Positions 11,846 to 23,460 are shown, counted from the first letter of the stretch. The stretch is 64,000 bases of DNA from Loxodes magnus (GCA_946699065.1 CAMPDV010000099.1:1-64000), one strand, 5' to 3'. Numbers and translations: made by a program. The notes: generated by a model not told the origin, from the letters alone.

Positions 11846-12460
11846 ATGTTAAGGAATGTATATTGTGTGATCTTCATTTTCGCTTGCTTAGTAAATAGTC
11901 TCAGTACCCTATAGGTGAAGAACAGACAAGAGAAGACAAGACAAGATTGAAGAGGCATCAAGTAGCATTAATGGTGAAAGATGCCAGATACTAAGGTCTC
12001 TTAGGGTAACTCATCTTAAGCAAACTAAATTTTTATTTAAGTTTAATAAAATTACTTAGATTTTATTTAAAAAAGTGAAAGAGACTCTCTATCATTTAGT
12101 ACTGAAATATAAAACGCATTTATTATGAAATTTGAATAACTTGCTGACATTTTTAATCAATATATAATTGAACTTTAGGAATAGTTCTTTTCAGTATTCA
12201 TTAAATCATTCTAAGCATTTATTTCTTTATTATCTTCCTGTCAGTATTCTGCATAATATAAATGGACTTTGTCAAATTTTGCCAGGAGAAAACTTTGGAT
12301 AAATTTAGATTAATAGTTGAAAAAATTATGATAGAGAAATAGATTTTTTTTAAAAGGAATCTTATTTAAAGAAATAAAGTTAAATGAAGAGAGGAGGCAA
12401 ACAAGTAATAAATATAGCTAAAGATATGATTCTTAATGAGGCAATAAAATTTATTTTATA
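11846..12460 (+). CDS. possible small secreted protein, unrecognised
   Basis: ATG at 11846 opens a frame starting MLRNVYCVIFIFACLVNS, a plausible signal peptide, and staying open (UAR=Gln) to about 12460 through a helix-rich, Gln/Phe-rich stretch. I do not recognise it. Against it: the 120 bases after the signal peptide belong to the inverted repeat shared with 14472-14583, and the two copies differ by indels that are not multiples of three, so they are not under coding constraint in this frame. A chance hydrophobic start is quite possible. Confidence 0.25.
11895..12015 (+). repeat. inverted-repeat arm, left copy
   Basis: About 110 bp matching the reverse complement of 14472-14583, from ACCC(T/C)ATAGGTGAAGAAC through AGATGCCAGATACTAAGG to TCTCTTAGG. 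The match is high except for a few small indels. The two arms face each other across 2.5 kb of AT-rich DNA, the layout of a transposon or of two independent insertions of one repeat. Confidence 0.85.
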
Positions 12461-14224
12461 AATTAATATATCTCTACTTTTCAAGCAACTGCTATTTTAA
12501 TTTCACTCTTTAGCTTCTCATTTTCTGTTTTTCAGCAAAGTAAATTTCTTTATTCTTTTAAAAAATTAATAAAATTAGTTATTTTAAGCTTTTAGCAAAT
12601 ATATCTATTCATAATTTATCTTAATAAATTTTATATTAATGTATAAAACATAATATATAGGCTATATGTATAAATCGATATATTCATTATTATAGTTAAG
12701 TTGATAATCAATTATTGATATTTAAATGAATTATAATCCTAAGTTACTAACATTTTTTAAACAATTTTATTAAATTAAAATTCTTTTAACTTAGTTTTTT
12801 ACCTATTTTTACTCAGAGTGATTGAGTAAAAGTTAAGAGAGCATATTAAATTATGATAAAATTACTTATGAACCATATAGATAATATTGACATTTCCTAA
12901 CATCGAAAGATTAAATAAATAATCCAAGTGCGCTATCCTTGAATTAATTTTATTAAGTTAATTTCCTAGAGATATTTTAAAGTGAAATCATTTTCGAAAC
13001 TATTAAATAGATTACTAAGATAATAGTGACTATAATCTAAATTCTTCTTAATTTAGTTAATTTCTTATTTCTTTAAATTTGCTTCTTCATTATTACAAGA
13101 GTATTTTATAGCTTTTATTTGCTTTTAGTTATTTAATAAATAAAATAATTTAGAACCAAAATTCTTAAAGTTTTATTATAACTTTCAAATTAGTATGAAT
13201 GATATTTGCTTGTTTAAATAACCTAGAAATCAGAAATTTCAGGATAATTATAAATTTAGGTAAAATAGACAAACATCACAATTTTCTAATTCATTGGTTC
13301 TCGTACATATCGACCTTTAAAATAAAAAATTAAGAATAAAATAAATAAAAAAGTTTTGAATAATAATTATTAAATGAGAATGATATTTAATTATTTTAAT
13401 GCTAGAAATAGTTATCCATATAACATTTTATAATAAATAGAAATTTTTAATTTCTAAATTATTTGTTTCTTATGTTTTAGTCATCTTCCTTTATTTATTT
13501 CTTAGTGAATTGTTAATATTAAGATTCTCTTATTGATTCCTTTTAAAAATTAATATAATTAAATAAAAATAAGGTTCTAAGTTTATTTAAAAGAATTCGA
13601 ATAGCTTTGCTTATAATTCATAATTAAGTTATAATCAGATTAAAGTCATTATAAAATCTAGAAGAAAATCCAAGAAAAAGATATTAAATGAGAAATTTTA
13701 AATACATTAATCATAATATTTCTATAGAAAATAAAAGTATCTTTATAAAAACTAAATTTTATAGTTATTTACTTTAAGAGTAAAAGAATATGAATGTACT
13801 TTACAAGATTTTATAATAATTAAAGGATATCAATATATTTTATGTACAAATGAGATTTATTTAATTTCTACATTTAGTATATTTATTTTAAAATTATTAA
13901 AAATTTAGACTTTAAATTGATTTGTTAAATCTTAATCAAATATTACTAAATAAAAAGATGATGAAAATCTTGATATTAGATAACTAAATTAATTTAAGAA
14001 TTAAACAATTCTAATAAAAGCAACGAATTTTATATAAACAGTTTAAGTTTCTGATCAAGTATATCTCTTTCATAAATTTTAAATTAAATTTAGATACTTT
14101 GTTTAAATAATAATCAGGTTAGAATAATCTTTATGTTTAAGAATTAAAAGCTTAATATAAAAAATTAAGTCTTAAATTAAATAGAGTAATAAAATATCTT
14201 CTCATTAAAAAAAACTTTGCTTAA
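12461..14224. other. AT-rich interior between inverted-repeat arms, no gene seen
   Basis: About 85% A+T. All frames are open under this code but amino-acid composition is what random AT-rich DNA would give. No transposase motif recognised. Confidence 0.5.
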
Positions 14225-14260
14225 ACTGCGTGTAGCACCTCAATGGAGCGCAGCACTATG
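14225..14260. repeat. GC-rich hairpin element, copy 2
   Basis: Contains CTGCGTGTAGCACCTCAATG followed by GAGCGCAGCA. The arms CTGCG/CGCAG and the block around CACCTC...GAG can pair. Same orientation as the other copies and only 80 bp from copy 3. Confidence 0.75.
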
Positions 14261-14340
14261 TAATAATTAAAATAGTGTGATTATATATCTCCTATTATTT
14301 TAAATTTAGTTAAATAAATAAATAATAAATAAATGAGATT

Positions 14341-14378
14341 ATAGTGCGCGTAGCACCTCAATGGTGCGCAGCTCTTTA
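14341..14378. repeat. GC-rich hairpin element, copy 3
   Basis: ATAGTGCGCGTAGCACC, CTCAAT loop, GGTGCGCAGCTCTTTA. The arms GTGCGCGTAGCACC and GGTGCGCAGCTC pair imperfectly into a stable hairpin. Nearly identical to copy 4 at 17390. Confidence 0.85.
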
Positions 14379-14471
14379 ATAAAGATTTTTAAAGTTAAAA
14401 AAATTCTTGCTGAAGTCTTCCACAGTGCTAGCATTCTCTTGTAAATTTTTTCTTCTATAGGGCTGCGATCG

Positions 14472-14583
14472 GAATACTATCCTAAGAGACCTTAGTATCT
14501 GGCATCTTTCATCATTAATTCTACTTGATGCCTCTTCATTCTTGTCTTCTCTGCTCTTGGCTGGTTCTTCACCTATGGGGTAC
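14472..14583 (-). repeat. inverted-repeat arm, right copy
   Basis: Reverse-complement partner of 11895-12015. On the minus strand it can be read as part of a charged peptide (GEEPAKSREDKNEE) that continues to about 14390 and into hairpin copy 3, so it may be a relic of a coding sequence. Just outside lie a GGTACC-centred palindrome near 14590 and GGAGGATTGCTCCTCC near 14620. Confidence 0.8.
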
Positions 14584-15078
14584 TTCCTGGTACCAGAGTT
14601 TAAGTCAGTTTCAGTTGGAGGATTGCTCCTCCCTATTTATTTATTATATAATATTTTGACACGAATCTTTTAACAAGAAATTCATAAAAAAATTCATAAA
14701 ATTGAGTCGAAGGAAAATTAAAATTTTGGAGAATCTCACGTAAAGTAATTTCCTCAAATCCATAAATGGTATCTTTATTTCTTAATATCAGATAAAAATA
14801 GTATTTAGCAACTATTTAAAGATAGAAATAGAAAGTACGTTTGCTTTCCAAGGAATTTATATTTTTTTAAATGTAGGGATATTCTTAAAGTAAAAAATAA
14901 TATAAATTTTAGAATAAAATGATCTAAAAATAACTTATTTAAGATGAAATTCTTATAAATATTCTATTAAATAATTAAAAAAATTAAGCCCGGCTTTTTT
15001 ACCAAATAAAATTAGAAAGGTAAAAATTAATAAGAATCTGAAGAGAAAAAGTAGAAACAATTAAAACCTAGGAAGAGA

Positions 15079-15830
15079 ATGTCCACACTTCCAAAGTAAT
15101 AAGAAACTCCAGTTGACTAAGATCTTTTAGAAATTAATCTTAGTGAGGATCGAAATAGTATTGAATAACTTACAGAATTAGTAAAAATTTTGATTAATGA
15201 GGTTAAAAAGCTTAAGGAGTAAAATAAAATATTGATAGAGAATCGTGAAAACGTAGAAGATAGATTAATTAAATAAGAAAGAGAAATGGATGCCTATTGA
15301 AATATTCAAACTGACTGCTTTTAGTAAATATAGTAAATTAAATTAGACTCATAATCATAATTAATTAAATAAACAGAACGTGCATAATAGCCAGAACCAT
15401 TTGAGATATTGGGGCAAAATCAAATTTAAGAATAATTTTAAAACAATTAGCAAGGTTGTCAAATGGAAATTGAAAAAAAAAGCAAAAATTTATCAGAATA
15501 CAATGAAGAGTAGAAAGTGCTATTACGGCAAGAAAAAAGGACACTAATACAAATAGTGTAGAAATTTCTATGTATTCAAGAATGAATTTAATTAGAGAGT
15601 TAAGAGACTGACAGAAAGAATTCATATTACTGAAAGAGGATCTATTTATCAAATTAAAGAGACAAGCGCCAAAAGAATAGTAGCAAGGTAGATGGATGAA
15701 AGATGGAGAGAGAAGAGAAATACAAGATTTAAGACAAGAAAAAATAGAAATGAAACAATAAACTTTTCTTTTTATTCACTAGACTATTCTGGTTGGAAAG
15801 AGGGAAATTGTTGAAAATCCAAGAAGACCT
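15079..15830 (+). CDS. coiled-coil protein, paralogue of 25919-26863
   Basis: ATG at 15079 opens a Gln/Glu/Lys-rich frame (UAR=Gln). Residues about 25-70 (SIEQLTELVKILINEVKKLK...NKILIEN) and the block ERLIKQEREMDAYWN-like at about 75 are a coiled coil that aligns with the gene at 26 kb (MEQLIKVVLNLQEDVKRLK, SQERDLNAFWN). The shared Trp is TGA here and TGG there, good evidence for TGA=Trp. After about residue 160 the better protein-like sequence moves to the -1 frame (SVEISMYSRMNLIRELRD) and runs to about 15830, so the copy carries a frameshift or an unrecognised small intron. Paired-copy coiled-coil ORFs resemble retroelement ORF1 proteins, but no reverse transcriptase is adjacent. Function unknown. 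Confidence 0.6.
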
Positions 15831-15849
15831 CTAAACAATTTTATCTATT

Positions 15850-17389
15850 ATTATTATATTCTATTAAATTAAAATTATAGCAAAAAATAATCGATTTAAT
15901 TTATTGAAGAATACTCTAAAATTTAGTGAAAACAAACTATGATTAAGTATAATGCTTTATGAGAAAAAATTAATTTAAATTAATAAATTAATATATTTAA
16001 AAATCATTGAACAATATTTATATTACTTAATATATAAATAAAGCAAAAGATAGAAAAATAAATCTATGAAAGAAAAAGATATATAACTTATAAATTGATT
16101 ACTAAATAAGATTTAAAAATTGATTATAAAACATATAAAATAATTATTTTAGACAAAGCAATTTTAAATGAATAAATAAAGAAAAATAATATACAGCAAT
16201 AGTTTATTTAATAAAATTTTATTAAGAATTAATTTTAAATGATTGAAGTTTAACAATTTAATATTAGCTATTTCCCTTTTTAATATTAAAGCAAATTTCA
16301 TTTCATTTTTCATTTATTATTTATTAAAAAAGAAAGCTAATTATAGCAGTTATTTTAGTTGGAATTGTCAGAAATTTATTTAGTAGCCAATGTAAGAACA
16401 ATCTAGATGATTTCAAAAACTCTTAGATAATAAATTTACAGGTAAGTTTATTAGAAAAATTCCATAAGAGATCATAGAAATGTATTTAAGACAAAATTAT
16501 TGTTTATTTATACATTTTTAAATAAAGAAAGTTAGAAATATATTAAAATATTTTTATAATTAATAAATTATTATATTTTTATTTAAAATGAGATAATATA
16601 AATTCTAAATCTAATTATATTTCTAAAATTACTAATTTTCTAGAATTATATTTTTTAAGATTTTGAATTATTCTAAACATACAAAATATATTAAAAAAAG
16701 ATAGGAGATTTAATTATGGATAGCTATTAATTATAAGGAAACTTTATTTTTTTCATTATTTTTGATAAAATTAAAGTATAGGCTTTCTACAGAAGCATTT
16801 AAGCAAAACTTTTAGCAATTCTGTTATAAAATAAATTAGATTTTAATTTATAGGACATAAAGTTTTATTTCTAAAGCTTTTTTTCATAGATTTTTTAAAA
16901 CTTAGTTTAAATAAGTTTTATCAATTAATTATAAGCTTTACTTATGTCAACTTTTAAAAATCTTTTAAATCATCGAACTTAAAATTTTAATGATTAAATA
17001 CTCAAATTTAATAATATTTATTATATTTGAATCATAGAGAGAAATATTTCATATCTTTAAACTTAAAAATATATTATAATAAACTTAATTCTGATTTAAG
17101 TACTTAGCATTAAATAATAATTATATAGTTAAGACTAAGAATAGATTTGTCTGCTTATGCTAAAATTTTAATTTTTGTTGTTTTCTCTTAAAATTTAAGA
17201 ATAAGAAAATATTTAAAAAAAGTAAAAAAACAAATCTAAATAAGAAATAAAGATTAATAAAATGTTTCTATGTTTTAGCTTTAAATAAAATAAGCCTAAT
17301 CTTTATGTATAGAGTTAATATAAATTGAAAGAAAATTATTATTAAAGGTATATAATTTTATTCTAAATAAATAAATAATAAATTTGATT
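15850..17389. other. AT-rich region, no gene seen
   Basis: Long A/T-rich DNA with no recognisable motif; open frames have random-like composition. Confidence 0.5.
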
Positions 17390-17427
17390 ATAGAGCGCGT
17401 ATCACCTCGTTGGTGCGCAGCTCTTTA
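17390..17427. repeat. GC-rich hairpin element, copy 4
   Basis: ATAGAGCGCGTATCACC, CTCGTT loop, GGTGCGCAGCTCTTTA. This is the best-paired copy: GAGCGCG and GTATCACC against GGTGCGCAGCTC. Confidence 0.85.
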
Positions 17428-18899
17428 CTAATAAAGTTAGATCTTACTAATCTTTACCTTTGAAATAAAAATAATTTAAGATTTAGAGTTTCTGAAGTTA
17501 GAAATTTTATTAATTTAATAAAATTATAAATGTAAAACAAAAAGAATGAGATTAGTAATGAAGGAAATTAACCATATCATATAGTTATTTTAAAGAATAA
17601 AAATATTAATTCAAATATTAAGAAGACATTCTTATAGTTACTTATATGTATTGGAAAGTTATAACCAACTATATTATAAAATTTTTTAATCTCTTTTTTA
17701 GATTTTTAAGTTATTTCAATTTATATAATTAGCAGTTATTTTAAAATAATGATGTATTTAACTCTTGATTAAGACTTTATTTAATATACAAGCTTATTAG
17801 ATTAAATTATTTCTAAAATCTATTAAATATTAATGTTTTTGGTACTTTTAGTAATTAATCTTGAGCAATAAATAATTTTATTTAAATTTAGGTTAATTAT
17901 CTATTTACTAAGAAAGCTACATTATAAATTTCCTATTTAATTATTTAAGTCTGCAAGTAATTTAGCTTTAATATCTATATTTATATTAGTTCTTTTTGGA
18001 TGCTAAGTTCAAATTAATTAGCTTCATAATACGCAGAAATAAGTCTACTTTTTTAAAGAATAATAGATAAAATAAGTTTTGCTTAGAAGAAATTAAAGCA
18101 CACAAATTGCTAGAATTAAAGAAAAGTAGATGACAGATATTCAAGAAGGAAAAGCTCTTAAATAAAAATTGATTCTAAAATGAAGATGCTTAATTTTAAT
18201 CGTATTAGCAACTAACAGTATAATAAAGATTTGAGATTTCTCATTAAAAAATCTTAAATAATTTTATTTTCCTAGATTGACTAAAGAAATTTCAAAGGGG
18301 ACAGTATAAAAATTTTATGTAACTACATAACTCAAAGGATTGAATAGAAACTAATTTCTAAGAACATAAGACCCAACACTACCATTTGTTAACTAAAAAT
18401 AAAAGACAAGCATAAGAAAAATATTTTGATTTAAAATTTGGTATAAATAAGAAAAAAAGTCATAATAAATGTTCTTTAATTTGATTTTCAAGCTCAAAGA
18501 TTGCTGGATTTATTGATGAGAGACTGCAAGTAAGTAAATCTTAAATTAAAACGTGAAAAGAACGATGTTTGTATAAAGAATAAAATATCTCTTAAGAAAT
18601 TATATTCTTTAAAAGAATAAAAAATTGAAGAGTTATAAAATCTGAAATAATCAAACATTTTTATTTTACTAGGAAAAAATAGAAAAAAATTATAAAGAGT
18701 TATAACAAATTATAATCAGGTCATTTAATGAATAATACATGCATTGCTTTTAAGGTAAGCAAAATTTAATAAGAGCCTCTAAATTTAAATAAATCTTTAT
18801 AGCAAAGAAACTTGATAGAAATTTAATGTTTTAATTATTTTATTTTCCATATAAATAATTATTAGATAAAAAATGAGATAAAGACTTAAAGTATAAATT
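17428..18899. other. AT-rich region with one long open frame of uncertain meaning
   Basis: A plus-strand frame from ATG 17530 to TAA 18939 is open (UAR=Gln, UGA=Trp) with modest protein-like stretches near 18120-18400 (e.g. MTDIQEGKALKQKL). Overall Asp+Glu is only about 6% and hydrophobic segments dominate, so I do not call a gene. Confidence 0.3.
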
Positions 18900-19165
18900 C
18901 CATGTTTTTTTTTATTATTTCATAAAAATTTTCGTTTAAAATATTTTTTTCTTATAAATTTTTCCTCGGCTTTACTTTTACTTTTTTAAAATGATTTTTT
19001 TTATTTATTTTTAAATTTTTTTAAACTTTTGTGTAGAAATATTAAAACTTTTTTCTTGATATTGCTTTTTAAAATTTTATTTATTTTATTTTATTTATTG
19101 AAATATAATATAAAATTACAAATGATTGCGTTTTTCACCAGCTTTTAGCAGGTTTTAATTTTTAA
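18900..19165. repeat. ~260-bp dispersed repeat, copy 1
   Basis: T-rich segment followed by AATATAATATAAAAT, then a GCGTTTT...AGC.TTTAGCAG core and TTTTAATTTTT. It resembles 25430-25690 in the same orientation, with many differences. Confidence 0.6.
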
Positions 19166-20425
19166 AATGAATAAATAAAGAAAATATTTAATATAATAGA
19201 AAAAATTAATTTTAGTTTAATAAAATATATATTCAGCTTAAAGGAAAATATACGCAGGAAAAGATTAATTTAAGATATTAAGAAAGAAGAAAAAGTAATT
19301 TGATATAAATTTAATCTAAAACACGGTCTTCATAAAATTTCTTTATAATCCTATTTTTAAGCTTGATGCTAATTATAAAAAATATAAAATCAAGAAATTT
19401 GAAAGAAATTCTAAACATCCTTTAAACCTTTCTAAATAATAAAATGCACTTTTATTGTATAATCTTTGAGAGAAAAATTTAAAAATATAAAGTTTGTATC
19501 TAAAAATTAAAAAAAAATCGAAATATTGAATGAAAAAACATTAAAAATTAGAATCTTAAATAAAAAGTTAGAGATACTATTGAATAATAAGTCTCTTATT
19601 TTATAATAAAAAATAAAATATATTTAATTAATGGAAAAAGTTATTTTATATTCATCAAGTTAAAACTTAAAACTTCATTAATTTTTTATAAAATAATTTA
19701 TGTGAAGAAATGATAGAACATTTTTTTACTCTCTTTTGCAATATCTAGACTGTTCCTAAAAAAAATGTTTTTTGAATAATCAGAAGTCTGTTTAATGAGA
19801 AATGAACGTCTTTAAAAAAAATAATAATCCAATATGCTAAGAAATTATTTTTCGATTTTTTATATTTACTCCTTCTTAAATGTAATAGTTTAATAACTTC
19901 TGAATAAATGTGATAAAATTTCACTATAATTTCTTTTAATGAAGAAGAGTAAACTAATAATGATATAATTAGCATCTAAAAAATTAAGAAAAAATTATCA
20001 AAAGTATATCAATAGAGAATAGAACCAAGAAATGAGTCATAAATAGTCATCCAAATACTTGAAAAACTCACCCACAAAGTAAAGAAAAGAAAAAATGCCT
20101 AAAGTGAAATAATCAAAAATCTTGGGTTTAAAAATAAAATACTAAAACACGAAAATTTACGGTAATGGTACTTGAAAACAAAGAAACTAAACAAAATTTA
20201 GAACAATATTCAAATTAATCTATTAGAATAAAGCTAAAGTGCTACACGATTATAATTTTGAAAATTTTTAAATTCCAATTAACTCCTAACTATGGTTTAA
20301 GAAATTTCTCTGACAGTGAATATGATAAATCGGATCTACTTTCGATGTCAATTGTAAGAACATTGTGTAGAAAATTGTTACGGTAGCCTTTATGGTTTTA
20401 AAATATCAGATATATACATATGATT
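19166..20425. other. AT-rich region with a possible short coding stretch
   Basis: Mostly AT-rich. From about 20005 to 20400 one plus-strand frame has good composition (HPNTWKTHPQSKEKKK, later FSDSEYDKSDLLSMSIVRTL), running into hairpin copy 5. It could be a relic exon; no homology recognised. Confidence 0.35.
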
Positions 20426-20463
20426 ATAGAACGTGTAACACCTCGATGGCGCTCAGTTCTTTC
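20426..20463. repeat. GC-rich hairpin element, copy 5
   Basis: ATAGAACGTGTAACACC, CTCGAT loop, GGCGCTCAGTTCTTTC. Compared with copies 3 and 4, changes on one arm are partly matched by changes on the other (GAGCGCG/CGCAGCTC becomes GAACGTG/CTCAGTTC), which hints at a conserved fold. Confidence 0.75.
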
Positions 20464-20469
20464 AATATT

Positions 20470-20844
20470 ATTATTAAAAGAAAGTGTTCTCATACTTCTT
20501 GTTGCCACTTTTACTGTCCAATGAGTCATGTCAGCTTCTCCAAATGAGTGATCTGTTTATTAAAGATTATTCTTTAATCTTGAATCAAATACTCGAGTCT
20601 TCTCAATAAGATCAAAATAAGATTTAGTAATTAAGTCATTAATTACCCCGTCAGTCAAATGTACATACTGCTAGCAAGGACCCTCAGGTAAGTTGGGCTT
20701 TTTCTTTCGAGTTTTTCCACCTTTATCTGTGGTGGTATCTAGTGCGAGATTATTCGCAATACATTATACACTGCTCCAGATTACATACTAGTTCTCCTGA
20801 CCGCGACCGATATCCATATATTCCTTATAAAACGGAAAATTCAT
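20470..20844 (-). CDS. coding island, C-terminal piece of an interrupted minus-strand gene
   Basis: GC is much higher than in the flanks. ATG at 20844 opens a natural-looking frame (MNFPFYKEYMDIGRGQEN, then ALDTTTDKGGKTRKKKPNLP, HLTDGVINDLITKSYFDLIE, FGEADMTHWTVKVATRSM) with Asp+Glu above 10% and no TGA. It stops making sense at hairpin copy 5. Together with the islands at 21216-21400 and 22250-22765, all on the minus strand, it may be one gene split by 370-850 bp AT-rich stretches. I do not recognise the protein. The Met may be internal rather than the true start. Confidence 0.6.
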
Positions 20845-21215
20845 AATTCTGATATTTTAGTTTAAACTATTGGTTATGCAGCTTTTTTTGGATCATTATT
20901 AACCGCAGTTTTTTATTTACTTCTGTAAGTTTTATTCTGATGACTAAGCTCACGTTCAATCTATAATTTTTACTAAAAATTTTATTTTATTCAAGCTTTT
21001 GCAAAAGTTAAAATAACAAAAAAAATGTTTAAATTATATAAATTTTTGAAATAAATTTTTATTAAGTTAGAAAAAAATACTATTAATATACTAATTAAAC
21101 TTAATAGTTTTCAAAATTGCTTAAGTGGTATAAAGGATAAATATATCAAAATTATGATAAAAAAATTAATAGAAAATAAGTATAAAATAATTATTAATTA
21201 ATTATCTAAAGTTAT

Positions 21216-21400
21216 ATAAAAAAATGGAGAACAGATGGAAATTGAATGTGGACTCCGTTGTTTGCAATCAAATAAGCGGAGAGGCGTAGTTAATACTGAA
21301 CACCGACACACTTTTGGAAATTTTCAGCTTCAAGGGCAAATATTCCATTCTGATCTCATCCTTTCTTGCCTTTTTTGAGGAAAGGTAAGTATTATTTAGG
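21216..21400 (-). CDS. coding island, middle piece of an interrupted minus-strand gene
   Basis: A 185-bp GC-elevated island. The minus frame reads FLKKGKKGWDQNGIFALEAE and LRLSAYLIANNGVHIQFPSV, a natural composition. The plus strand also gives a plausible peptide from ATG 21224 (MENRWKLNVDSVVCNQISGE), ending at a GTAAGTATTATTTAG stretch that would be a 15-nt intron of the kind known in heterotrichs. I prefer the minus strand because the neighbouring islands lie there, but the strand is uncertain. Confidence 0.4.
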
Positions 21401-22249
21401 TAGTATCGTAGAGAGAAACAAGAATTTTAACCATTCTGTAGGTCCATTAAAGCAGAAAGGAGAATCTAACTCAATTTAAATTAATTTAATTTAATTTAAA
21501 ATATTCTTAAAAAATTAAATTATAAGCTTAAAAAAAATAAAAAATAAAAGGCTAAAATTAAAAAAAAATTAAATAATTAAATTTATTAATTTATATTAAA
21601 TATTAAGAAATTAAAAAATCTAGTAGTTATAAAAAAATTAAGTTGAAATTATTAATATCATCTTAAGTTAATTTTAATAATAGAAATAAGTGAGTGAAAC
21701 ATGTAAGATCATTACAAAAATTTTGTGTTTAATCTTAAATTAAAACTTTTAAATTTCAAATCCTCTTTTTCATTATCATTATGAAATGATTATTATTTTA
21801 TGAATTAAAAGTATTTAGTTATACTAATTATATTAGCATAATAATATATGTCTAATTAAACTAATTTTTATTAACATTCGAACAGAAATTTAGCAACTTA
21901 AATTTTTAAATTTTGTTTAAATCACCATAAATATTCAAATCGTAAGAAAAATCAAAGTAAGTAAAAATTTTGTATGCAATATTAATAAAATAAATAGAAT
22001 ATTGTATAAAATTTTATTTATTAAGGAGGTAATTTCTTAATCACTTATATAAAAAATAATTTATTTATTTGCAAAAATAAATTCTAAGACTTTCTCTGGT
22101 TTACATATAAATATAGGGACTTATTTAAGATAATTAGGTTTACACGTTAGATTTTATTTTTTTAATAATAATTTAATCTCAAAAAGTTAACTTTAATAGA
22201 ATATTTAGTATAATATCAAAAATGCTGTAATTAAATATTGAAAAAAAGG

Positions 22250-22765
22250 GGAATGGTACAAGCAGTTAAATTCAAGTAATTATTTTGGTTATTGTACCCT
22301 TTGATTGGTGTATGGTGGTGTGCTTTCTTAACTATTTTTGGAATTTGAGATTTAGATAAGGAGGTTTGGAGTCTAATATTTCGCAATATTTACAATGGAT
22401 TGTAGATTCGATGATGACTTGGCATTATCTACAAATTAGGCGTAGAAAAGATCAATTCTCAAGCATAGATTCTAGTGAGGTAATTATGTGTTATATTTAA
22501 GGCTTTCTTGATTCCGAAATTGAAAACTTAAGCAAAATTAAAATTTTTATATTAATTTTAATATAAAATCTAGAAATTTTTTTAAAATTTAATTAAAATT
22601 ATTTTCTAATGCTTCAAGGGCATATTCATTAATTTTATCCACTTCAAGACCGAAAAATCTTTCGTAAGCATTCCCTCCAAGATCTTTGATTCACCTAGTG
22701 ATCTATCTAAAATTAGAAATAAAATCAGATAATTCAAAATCTTACTCTCGCTGTTTTTTAATCGT
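22250..22765 (-). CDS. coding island, N-terminal piece of an interrupted minus-strand gene
   Basis: One unbroken frame of about 170 codons: QREQDFELSDFISNFRQITR, then DLGGNAYERFFGLEVDKINE, an AT-rich hydrophobic linker, and RIDLFYAQFVDNAKSSSNLQ followed by a Ser/Pro/Gln-rich tail (SQESTPPYTNQR). The composition is clearly protein-like. No family recognised. The upstream start and the 3' boundary are unclear, and the linker (22520-22590) could be an intron. Confidence 0.55.
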
Positions 22766-23230
22766 ACAAAAATATTATATTTTAGTAATTATATAATCAC
22801 TTAAGATTTTTATTAAAATTTTTATCTATTATTAACTTTAATAGACAATTTATTCTATAAATATTAAGCTAGAATACTGAATTTCAGATTTTATATTGAC
22901 TAAAAACAAAAAATATTTAGAATTTTTATTTAAATAGCATAAAATATAATATTTTTGCTTTTAACAAAAATAATTAAATTATAAAAAAGCTACAATTTTT
23001 GCTCTTTTCAATTATAAACAGTTTAATTTTATTATTTTCCAGTTTGCCATTCATAATTTTTTACATGCTTTGCTTATTTTTACCTCAGTTAAAACAGTTA
23101 TTTCATTAAGGACTATAAAAAAAATTTAGCAATCTTTCTTTCGGATTTAAAAATTTAGCATAACTTCCACACCAAAAAAAATAAGAAAGAAAGTTATAGA
23201 GAATTATTTAATTATATAATATAATTTAAA

Positions 23231-23460
23231 AGATGGTGGGAGCTGAGATTGACCTTCTTGACTAAACTTTCTGGCTAGTAAAAAGTTCCTACCTTGTCAA
23301 TGAGAAAGTCCCTGGCCAGAGTCATTTTCTCAAGGAAACACTGTCTTCTAGGTTATCCGCTCTTGGTATGGGCTTGAAGCCTGGCTGCTCATAGCGATGG
23401 AACTTCCTGGCATCTGTGCTGGAACGCAATAGGATATTCTCAGTATTCCTAAAAAAGAGA
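23231..23460 (-). repeat. GC-rich dispersed repeat, copy 2 (possibly coding)
   Basis: Inverted partner of 4312-4580. On the minus strand the frame KFHRYEQPGFKPIPRADN followed by WLWPGTFSLTRQELF matches the plus-strand frame of copy 1 residue by residue at the same spacing. The boundary AGATGGTGGGAGC is identical. The two copies lie 18.6 kb apart in opposite orientation. Confidence 0.7.

Noticed and set aside
15365..15652. 95-codon minus-strand open frame
   Set aside because: Antisense shadow of the coiled-coil gene at 15079-15830.
17530..18939. 470-codon open frame starting 100 bp after a hairpin
   Set aside because: Composition is only slightly better than random and no motif is recognisable; kept as a note in the region entry.
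22250..22530. Plus-strand peptide MVQAVKFKQLFWLLYPLIGV with many Trp
   Set aside because: Excess Trp is what the antisense of a Ser/Pro/Thr-rich stretch gives; the minus strand frame is more natural and continues in phase for 170 codons.
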